Source: Bacteroidetes bacterium UBA1860
GTDB lineage: Bacteria; Bacteroidota; Rhodothermia; Balneolales; Balneolaceae
Direction of reading: 5' to 3'
Assembly: GCA_002338335.1 (NCBI GenBank)
Contig: DDIC01000047.1
Span: forward strand, 1 to 8,194
Length of the DNA: 8,194 bases
In this document: piece by piece, positions 1 to 5,364 of the stretch
Numbering within the stretch: the first letter of the stretch is position 1
Layout of the letters: every line of letters begins with the position of its first letter
Position numbers and translations under genes: made by a program
The notes under the pieces: generated by a model
The model's input: only the letters and a program-made list of their open reading frames with translations
What the model was told of the DNA's origin: nothing
The model's database searches: none

Positions 1-1
1 A

Positions 2-427
2 CTCGTCGGGGACACTCGCCAAATGCGCCTGAAAAGCGCCCAAGCCATTATGTGGACAGACAGAGGGGAGCGCAAGGAGGATTACACCGATTTGGAGGGG
101 GGGGTGTTTATCGAGGCGTTTGATTCAGCTGGCACGGTCACTGCCACAGCAACTGCACGACGTGCGCGCTATGTTCCTGAAGAGCTAAGACTTACGCTTT
201 ATGACTCGGTCATTGTAACCTCAGGTGAGTCTGGCGATTCGAGTAATCTTCGCACCCTGTACGCCCAAACGCTCTACTGGAATGCCGATTCCAACCTCAT
301 TTCGTCTACGCAGGCCGTCACAATTCTTACGCCAACTGACAGCATCACAGGAACCGAATTTCGTAGCACAACCGACCTTAAGCAATACACGATTTTAAGC
401 CCCAGAGGTCGCTCAGAGGTCGATTAG
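2..427 (+). CDS. lptC: LptC-family LPS export periplasmic protein, 5' partial
   Basis: LptC is the membrane-anchored periplasmic component of the LptBFG-C-A-D bridge that carries lipopolysaccharide from the inner to the outer membrane. The reading frame is open to the left edge, so the N-terminal membrane anchor lies outside the window; the ATG at 23 is internal, not a start. The visible 141 residues have the family's repetitive beta-strand pattern: an E-G-G-V-F-I-E-A-F-D strand, then A-R-R-A-R-Y, then a L-Y-A-Q-T-L-Y-W-N strand, then I-T-G-T-E-F and a closing Y-T-I-L-S-P-R-G. This resembles the C-terminal half of Bacteroidota LptC proteins (DUF1239/OstA-like jellyroll). It ends TAG at 425-427, overlapping the convergent dehydrogenase gene by four bases. 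A run of eight G (97-104) lies inside the coding frame. A stand-alone OstA/LptA-like protein is the main alternative. Confidence 0.72.
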   Translation, partial: LVGDTRQMRLKSAQAIMWTDRGERKEDYTDLEGGVFIEAFDSAGTVTATATARRARYVPEELRLTLYDSVIVTSGESGDSSNLRTLYAQTLYWNADSNLISSTQAVTILTPTDSITGTEFRSTTDLKQYTILSPRGRSEVD

Positions 428-1329
428 GTATAGCTATAAAATCCTTGGCCAGTTTTGTCACCAAGGGTTCCTGCGTCGACCATTTTTACCAACAGCGGGC
501 ATGGGCGGTACTTTGGATCTTGAAATCCATCATAAAGGACCCGCAGAATGTCCAAACAGACATCCAATCCGATAAAATCGGCCAAACGTAGTGGCCCCAT
601 GGGATGAGCCATTCCCCGCTTCATCACCTCATCGACATGTTCAGGAGTTGCGACGCCCTCATACACAGCAAAAATGGCCTCATTAATCATGGGCATCAAG
701 ACACGGTTGGAGACAAAGCCTGGGGAATCATTCACGGGTACGGGCACTTTACCCAGACCCTCAGACCACGCCATTACTGCGTCCACAACCGCGGAATCGG
801 TTTGATGCCCTTTGACCACCTCCACAAGGCTCATCACGGGGACGGGGTTGAAAAAATGCATACCGATAAAGCGACTAGGATGCTTTAGCGCATTAGCCAG
901 TTTGGTAATGGAGATTGAGGAGGTGTTGGTCGCAATCACAGCGCTGGGATCGACCACCGACTCGACCTCTTTGTACACATCGCGCTTGAGGGATAATATT
1001 TCAGGCACAGCCTCGACGACCAGACCCGCCCCTTTGCACCCATCTTGGATCGACACCGCAGTGGAAAGTCGCTCCAGGGTAGCCTCTTTCTCTGACTTTG
1101 TGAGCTTTTCCTTGGAGACCATGCGGCCAAGATTCTTGTCGATCATGGCAAGAGCTCGCTCACACGCTTCCTGCGACACATCCACAAGCGTGACCTGGTG
1201 ACCCGACTGTGCAAAGACGTGGGCAATGCCGTTGCCCATCGTGCCACCACCAATCACGGCGACGTTGGGGTGTGTTTGGGGTAATGCTCCCGTTGCAGAG
1301 GAGGATGTAGTAGGATCTGATGCAGACAT
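424..1329 (-). CDS. 3-hydroxybutyryl-CoA (3-hydroxyacyl-CoA) dehydrogenase
   Basis: This 301-residue protein oxidises (S)-3-hydroxyacyl-CoA to 3-oxoacyl-CoA with NAD(P), or runs in reverse, in fatty-acid beta-oxidation or butyrate/PHB-type metabolism in the cytoplasm. An N-terminal Rossmann domain has the dinucleotide loop G-G-G-T-M-G (residues 27-32, after V-A-V-I). The catalytic elements are visible: N-T-S-S (135-138, Ser137), H-F-F-N-P (His158), Glu170 in S-L-V-E-V, and Asn208 in S-P-G-F-V-S-N-R. The C-terminal dimerisation domain carries the usual H-P-M-G-P-L and G-D-K-T-G-Q-G-F-Y motifs. Length is slightly above the usual 280-290 because of a Ser/Thr-rich N-terminal extension of about 20 residues. 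I chose the ATG at 1329 over an in-frame TTG four codons upstream (1341) because GGAG sits six bases before the ATG and the TTG overlaps it. The product could equally be called FadB-like HAD or PaaH/Hbd; substrate chain length cannot be read from sequence. Confidence 0.93.
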   Translation of the reverse strand: MSASDPTTSSSATGALPQTHPNVAVIGGGTMGNGIAHVFAQSGHQVTLVDVSQEACERALAMIDKNLGRMVSKEKLTKSEKEATLERLSTAVSIQDGCKGAGLVVEAVPEILSLKRDVYKEVESVVDPSAVIATNTSSISITKLANALKHPSRFIGMHFFNPVPVMSLVEVVKGHQTDSAVVDAVMAWSEGLGKVPVPVNDSPGFVSNRVLMPMINEAIFAVYEGVATPEHVDEVMKRGMAHPMGPLRLADFIGLDVCLDILRVLYDGFQDPKYRPCPLLVKMVDAGTLGDKTGQGFYSYT

Positions 1330-1398
1330 GTAACGCTCCAATCTTTTGTGGTTTTTGGCTCAACATCCCGTAACATTCGCCTATTGAACCCTTTTGTC
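1330..1398. promoter_or_regulatory. Divergent intergenic region, dehydrogenase / acylase
   Basis: These 69 bases separate the minus-strand dehydrogenase ATG from the plus-strand acylase ATG, so promoters for both directions must lie here or extend into the 5' ends of the genes. Apart from the ribosome binding site at 1336-1339, it has T-rich runs around 1343-1356. I could not identify a clean -35/-10 pair or a Bacteroidota-type -7 box. The assignment as a promoter region rests on gene orientation only. Confidence 0.35.
1336..1339 (-). promoter_or_regulatory. Ribosome binding site of the dehydrogenase gene
   Basis: On the minus strand the sequence GGAG lies six bases before the ATG at 1329. 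It decides the start: the upstream in-frame TTG (1341-1339) overlaps this motif and would place it inside the coding region. It is the only convincing Shine-Dalgarno seen before a gene start in this window. Confidence 0.6.
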
Positions 1399-3837
1399 AT
1401 GAAAACACTCCTCAAACTACTTCTTTTTTTGGTTGTATTCACCCTTGGTATTACGCTGCTGAGTGTGCATTTGACCTTGAATCGCCCTTTGCCTCAACTC
1501 GATGGTTCGATGGATCTTCCGGGGCTGCAGGAGGAGGTTGTTGTGACTCGAGATGGGTATGGCGTGCCCACCATTGATGCAGCCAACGAGTTGGATGCGT
1601 ACCGAGCGCTTGGGTATGTGCACGCTCAGGATCGTTTATGGACCATGACGCTTGGCCAACTCGCCGCGGAAGGACGTTTTGCCGAATTTTTAGGGCCAGA
1701 TCTTGTCCCCTTCGATCAGTATCAACGCACCCTTGGCATTTGGAAGGTTGCTCAACAGATAGAGGCAACGTTATCGCCTCAGATGCGACAACGACTCCAA
1801 GCCTATGCTGATGGCGTGAATGCCTACACTGAGGATGAAGCGCGAAACCTTCCTCTGGAGTTTGCACTGCTCAAAATGAAACCGATTCCATGGACACCCA
1901 TGCATAGCATTGCCATGACTCGACTGGTGGCATGGGAGCAAAACGTGAGTTGGTGGAGTGAAGTGACCGCTGGTTGGGTTGCTAGTCAACTGCCAAGGGC
2001 ACGGGTGAATGAGCTCCTGCCCGAGCAACCGGAGCCACCCTTTGCCGACTTAATGCCCATTCTAGATTTAGAGCTTGCTTCACGGGAGCGTTTAGGGATC
2101 GAAGGCTCGTTTGTGGGATCCAATGCTTGGGCTGTGTCGCCGTCACTTTCGGCCAGTGGTCATGCGTTGCTTGCTGGAGACCCTCATATGGGGCTTAATA
2201 TGGCCGGAAACTGGTACGAGGCGACCCTTTCCTCACCCGAATATTCGGCCACCGGGGCCACCATTCCTGGGGCTCCCTTTGTCATTATCGGGCAAAATGG
2301 ATCCGTTGCATGGTCTCTGACCAACATGATGGCCGATGATACCGACTACTTTGTGCTGCCAGACGCGTTAATGGCTGCTCAATCGGGCTCGCAACCAGGC
2401 GCGCAGTCGAACACAGAAACGATCACACTGCGTAATGAAGTGATTCGAGTTAAAGATGGGGCCGATACCCTCATTAGTGTGAGAGAAACCCCGTATGGCC
2501 CGATTATTAGTGATATCTATCCAAGCCAGGGTCTTGTTGCCGAGCAAACCATTACCCTGAAATGGGCAGGACACACGCCAAGCATGGAATTGGAAGCCAT
2601 CTATGGGTTTGGGCAAGCGCAAACCGTGGAAGAGTTTCGGGAAGCGGCTAGGGATTTTCATTCCCCCGCCATGAATGCAATTGTGGCCGACGCGCAGGGT
2701 TCGATTGCTCATGTTCCCATGGCGCGCCTTCCCCTGCGACGTAACGCACAAGTTGGCTTCCGAATGGCGAGCCAGGATGGTGCGTTGCCTCAGGATTGGC
2801 AACAATGGCATTACCCGATTGAGACGCTTACGCGAATCAACCCAGAGGAGGGATGGGTGGCCAATGCCAACAACAAAATTGACCCCATTGGTTATCCCTA
2901 TTATATCGGGACGTTTTGGGATCCTGCCTCTCGGATTAATCGTCTGCAAGAATTGTTTGCCACCAATACTCCGCCGTACAGCTTGGAGCAAATGGGGCAA
3001 TGGCAATTAGATCACATCTCCCCACACGCACGCGAACTTTTTGAGCGTCTGCTCCCTTCGCTGCAGGCACCCACGTTAACGGAGCCAGCCACCGCCAAGC
3101 AGCAGCAAGATGTGGAGCTAGCCTTGTCCTATTTTTTAAACTGGGATTATTCCTACAGCACAGTGTCGACAGCAGCGTCGATTTTTGATCTCATGGTGCT
3201 AGAGCTCACACGATTAACCTTGGAAGACGACCTAGGTAAGGAGGGATATGAAACCTTTGTGCGGCTTGAAAACCTGCCTGTTCGATCCCTGAAACGGCTA
3301 GTTGATCTCCGCTCTCCGCTGTTTGATCGTACAGACACGCCAAATCGGACAGAGACCCTAGACGATTTGGTGTTTTTGGCGGTGGAGCGTGCATTGGGTG
3401 AGTTGCGGTCCACCTATGGACCCGAGACGTTCCAGTGGCGATGGGGAGCGATTCATCAGGTACATTTTATGCCACCCTTGTTTGGCGAGGCTGCAGCCGA
3501 TCCAAATGCACCGCAAGCTTTGAAACTCATTGTCGACCGCGTGCTAAGTCACGGACCTTTTCCTACACCAGGGCATGGGATGACACTTAATAATGGGCAG
3601 TATGGATGGAACGAGCCGTTTCGACAAACGTTAGGTGCATCCATCCGGCGTCTGGTTGATTTTGCAGAACCCTTGGAGGCGCAGACCATCCTACCCACAG
3701 GGCAGGCGACCAATCCGTTTTCTGAGTATTTTGGCGATCAAACAGACCTATGGTTGACAGGGCAGACCAAGTCAACGTCCTTGGACGTGGCTGCGAACCA
3801 ATCCACTGCAAGTCATCGATTGACGTTTAGACCCTAA
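1399..3837 (+). CDS. Penicillin acylase family Ntn-hydrolase, membrane-anchored or exported
   Basis: This 812-residue precursor belongs to the penicillin amidase family (PF01804), N-terminal nucleophile amidases that self-cleave into alpha and beta chains and hydrolyse amide bonds of small acylated molecules. The start is chosen at ATG 1399, because it puts a lysine-bearing n-region directly before a hydrophobic signal or anchor segment (about residues 7-23); an in-frame GTG at 1348 would add 17 unlikely residues. The alpha part carries the family motif G-Y-V-H-A-Q-D-R-L-W-T-M (residues about 73-84). The processing site is G-S-N-A-W-A-V-S, with Ser241 as nucleophile and first residue of the beta chain. 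A-G-D-P-H follows, with His263 at beta position 23, then the A-N-A-N-N motif (Asn491, near beta 251). The tail has the usual R-R-L-V-D-F, L-P-T-G-Q and W-L-T-G-Q elements. The action would be periplasmic or extracytoplasmic. Substrate is unknown: acyl-homoserine lactones, acyl-peptides or other amides are possible, and a role in beta-lactam metabolism should not be assumed. The deaminase gene starts two bases downstream, implying co-transcription. Confidence 0.93.
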   Translation: MKTLLKLLLFLVVFTLGITLLSVHLTLNRPLPQLDGSMDLPGLQEEVVVTRDGYGVPTIDAANELDAYRALGYVHAQDRLWTMTLGQLAAEGRFAEFLGPDLVPFDQYQRTLGIWKVAQQIEATLSPQMRQRLQAYADGVNAYTEDEARNLPLEFALLKMKPIPWTPMHSIAMTRLVAWEQNVSWWSEVTAGWVASQLPRARVNELLPEQPEPPFADLMPILDLELASRERLGIEGSFVGSNAWAVSPSLSASGHALLAGDPHMGLNMAGNWYEATLSSPEYSATGATIPGAPFVIIGQNGSVAWSLTNMMADDTDYFVLPDALMAAQSGSQPGAQSNTETITLRNEVIRVKDGADTLISVRETPYGPIISDIYPSQGLVAEQTITLKWAGHTPSMELEAIYGFGQAQTVEEFREAARDFHSPAMNAIVADAQGSIAHVPMARLPLRRNAQVGFRMASQDGALPQDWQQWHYPIETLTRINPEEGWVANANNKIDPIGYPYYIGTFWDPASRINRLQELFATNTPPYSLEQMGQWQLDHISPHARELFERLLPSLQAPTLTEPATAKQQQDVELALSYFLNWDYSYSTVSTAASIFDLMVLELTRLTLEDDLGKEGYETFVRLENLPVRSLKRLVDLRSPLFDRTDTPNRTETLDDLVFLAVERALGELRSTYGPETFQWRWGAIHQVHFMPPLFGEAAADPNAPQALKLIVDRVLSHGPFPTPGHGMTLNNGQYGWNEPFRQTLGASIRRLVDFAEPLEAQTILPTGQATNPFSEYFGDQTDLWLTGQTKSTSLDVAANQSTASHRLTFRP

Positions 3838-3839
3838 AT

Positions 3840-4622
3840 ATGAGTTCCATGAGCCTCTTTGCCTCCACATGGGACACCTATCTTGAGCGATCTCATGCTC
3901 CTTATTCAGGTGTGCCCGAAGCTGTGTTATGTCAGGGCATCCGAGGACTCTATCCAGGAGTGCGTATTGAAAACGCCTCCTACCCATTGACCATAGAGGC
4001 CTTGCAAGGAGCCTTCGGATTAGCCACCATGTTTCATGATCCGATTCATACCATTTGGGCACCCCCTGGCCAGCGTCTAGATCCAGCACTACTTCAGGCA
4101 TTTGGTGCTTCCTCTCAGCAAGTGCGCATGAGTGAGGCCCCTCCCACTGGAACAAGTGAATCCTGGATGTGGGTCACAGAGTTATATTTACCCGAGACAT
4201 CCCTGGACGTGGATTCGGTTGAGGCTGAACGTCATCAGTGGCGACTTCAGCAACTCGATAAAACGTTGCGATGGAGCCGGCCAAGCCATTCCCATTTTCC
4301 TGTGGCTGCACTCCTTGAAACGAATCTCGGCGTGATTCGAGGTGCCAATACCGAAACCTCCATCTGGCCATTAGGCTTGTGTGCAGAACGGCATGCGCTC
4401 CATGCTGCCAAGGCACTTGGCGCCACGCCAGGGAGCACCATCATGATCCATGCGCCTAAAAGCCGCGTGTGCAGCCCTTGTGGAGCTTGCCGTCAAACCA
4501 TGCATGAAATGGGAGTTAAACAGGTTTATATGGTCCATGGGGATCTCTCGACTACGCATTATCCTGTAGCCTCGTTGTACCCTTTTCAGTTTGATAGTGA
4601 ACTAGAATCATTCAAGGAATGA
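3840..4622 (+). CDS. Two-domain cytidine deaminase-like protein (degenerate N-domain, catalytic C-domain)
   Basis: Cytidine deaminases convert cytidine or deoxycytidine to uridine/deoxyuridine in pyrimidine salvage, using a zinc-bound water. This 260-residue protein appears to hold two copies of the fold. The N-terminal copy (about 12-115) keeps recognisable family sequence, A-P-Y-S (20-23) and R-I-E-N-A-S-Y-P-L-T-I (42-52). However, the Cys-Ala-Glu triplet is replaced by Glu53-Ala54-Leu55 and there is no PCxxC, so it should not bind zinc. The C-terminal copy (about 148-258) has F-P-V-A-A (153-157), N-T-E (170-172), Cys181-Ala-Glu183 and P-C-G-A-C (Cys214, Cys217), a complete zinc and proton-shuttle set. 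Single-domain tetrameric enzymes are about 130 residues. The dimeric E. coli type is also two-domain but has the catalytic copy first. The ATG at 3840 lies two bases after the acylase stop, suggesting translational coupling; Met4 (3849) is an alternative start. Substrate could also be another nucleoside or base. Confidence 0.85.
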   Translation: MSSMSLFASTWDTYLERSHAPYSGVPEAVLCQGIRGLYPGVRIENASYPLTIEALQGAFGLATMFHDPIHTIWAPPGQRLDPALLQAFGASSQQVRMSEAPPTGTSESWMWVTELYLPETSLDVDSVEAERHQWRLQQLDKTLRWSRPSHSHFPVAALLETNLGVIRGANTETSIWPLGLCAERHALHAAKALGATPGSTIMIHAPKSRVCSPCGACRQTMHEMGVKQVYMVHGDLSTTHYPVASLYPFQFDSELESFKE

Positions 4623-4647
4623 GCTTGCTAATAATATCATTGCACGA

Positions 4648-4681
4648 GCAATTAACTGTGCATCATCGCACAGGCAATTAA
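4648..4681 (+). repeat. Hairpin flanked by 8-bp direct repeats, abutting a start codon
   Basis: The octamer GCAATTAA occurs at 4648-4655 and again at 4674-4681. Exactly between them is an 18-base perfect hairpin: CTGTGC (4656-4661), loop ATCATC, GCACAG (4668-4673). The second octamer ends directly at the ATG of the next gene (4682). There is no following T-run, so a factor-independent terminator reading to the right is unlikely. The geometry would suit an operator or a translation-control hairpin, or a tiny insertion flanked by a target duplication; which one is unknown. The symmetry itself is directly visible. Confidence 0.6.
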
Positions 4682-5233
4682 ATGAACCCTACCTTCGACG
4701 CCATTACCACGCTGGAACCTGCTCATCTAGACCACCCTATGTTTATGAAGCAGTTTGCTACCGAAATGAGAACGGGGCTGCAAGGGAAGCGTTTGCTGGT
4801 GCTTCACGGCGATAATAGCTTCACTGAAGAGACGATTCAACAAGGAATTCCTCGGGAAGAAGCTGCAATCCAAACCGCACGGCAACTCAATCGGAGACTC
4901 GTTGCTTTACTCGCCGATGAAGGGGTTTCTGCTCTTGGGATCACACTGTCGCAGCGAGGGTTCACCACCTATGATGAGACGTTGGATCCTCCTTTTGGGG
5001 TGAATAAATCCGCTTGGAGTCGATTGCCTGCCATTCCTGTGATATGTTGCGCAACGATCGTGGCCAGATCCAATGCAGAGGACTCCCAAGCGTCAATCAC
5101 GCCCCTTTTGTTGGCACCGATTCGATGCCAACGCCTATTGCAACAAGCGTTAGCCATTCCGAGCGCCAAACCTTTGCGTGCCCCCGATGCCCCCGTGCTT
5201 GACCCTGCCTCCGCTACGGTCTTTGCAACGTAA
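4682..5233 (+). CDS. Small protein with partial amino-acid-kinase-like similarity
   Basis: This 183-residue protein is not firmly recognised. Residues about 35-95 resemble the middle of acetylglutamate-kinase-type amino-acid kinases: a strand ending in L-L-V-L-H-G-D (compare the V-H-G-G-G of the family), then F-T-E-E-T-I-Q-Q-G, then L-N-R-R-L-V-A-L-L, then E-G-V-S-A-L-G-I. A later L-P-A-I-P-V-I resembles the family strand before the nucleotide region. It is shorter than acetylglutamate kinases (about 250-300). It lacks the N-terminal K-x-G-G phosphate loop and has D-N in place of the glycines after His-Gly, so kinase activity is doubtful. The C-terminal 40 residues are Pro/Ala-rich without recognisable motif. 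No signal peptide or membrane segment is seen. It starts 59 bases after the deaminase and is probably in the same transcript. It may be a decayed or repurposed kinase domain, or an unrelated family. Confidence 0.55.
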   Translation: MNPTFDAITTLEPAHLDHPMFMKQFATEMRTGLQGKRLLVLHGDNSFTEETIQQGIPREEAAIQTARQLNRRLVALLADEGVSALGITLSQRGFTTYDETLDPPFGVNKSAWSRLPAIPVICCATIVARSNAEDSQASITPLLLAPIRCQRLLQQALAIPSAKPLRAPDAPVLDPASATVFAT

Positions 5234-5249
5234 GTTCACCCAACGCCCA

Positions 5250-5275
5250 TTTTTTTCACGATGGACGCAAAAAAA
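5250..5275. repeat. T7/A7 inverted repeat after the kinase-like gene
   Basis: Seven T (5250-5256) and seven A (5269-5275) are separated by 12 bases, giving a pure A-T inverted repeat 16 bases downstream of a stop codon. It could form a weak bidirectional hairpin or simply be an AT-rich bend upstream of the receptor promoter. Without a GC-rich stem it is not a convincing intrinsic terminator. Confidence 0.3.
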
Positions 5276-5297
5276 CATTGCACCTCGCATTACTTCC

Positions 5298-5324
5298 TCT
5301 TAATTTGGACTTAATATAAATAAG
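5298..5324 (+). promoter_or_regulatory. AT-rich promoter-like block upstream of the receptor gene
   Basis: In the 131-base gap before the receptor, the stretch around 5298-5324 is strikingly AT-rich (for example TTAATATAAATAAG at 5311-5324). It lies 40-65 bases before the proposed GTG start, where a promoter is expected. No unambiguous -35/-10 pair, Bacteroidota -7 motif or canonical Fur box could be identified. The near-palindrome AAAGGGCCTTT at 5351-5361 lies between it and the start codon. Confidence 0.3.
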
Positions 5325-5364
5325 CATCCCACATCGCCTCCTAAACGCCCAAAGGGCCTTTCGA

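Noticed and set aside
812..1201. 129-codon open frame on the plus strand opposite the dehydrogenase
   Set aside because: The minus strand encodes clear dehydrogenase motifs over the same bases, and the plus-strand product is low-complexity Ser/Thr/Arg without family features.
1330..1341. TTG start at 1341 for the dehydrogenase
   Set aside because: It overlaps the GGAG ribosome binding site that is correctly spaced for the ATG at 1329.
1348..1398. GTG start at 1348 for the acylase
   Set aside because: The added 17 residues precede a complete signal or anchor segment that begins properly at the ATG at 1399.
2368..3006. 212-codon open frame on the minus strand
   Set aside because: It lies wholly inside the acylase gene, opposite its conserved beta-chain region including the A-N-A-N-N motif, and its translation has no recognisable motif; it is a shadow frame.
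1399..3837. Beta-lactam resistance or penicillin-processing role for the acylase
   Set aside because: The family name is historical; substrates across the family vary widely and His at beta 23 differs from penicillin G acylase. Nothing in the context indicates beta-lactam metabolism.
5250..5275. Intrinsic terminator at the T7/A7 inverted repeat
   Set aside because: The stem is pure A-T with a 12-base loop and no GC-rich part, so it would be very unstable.
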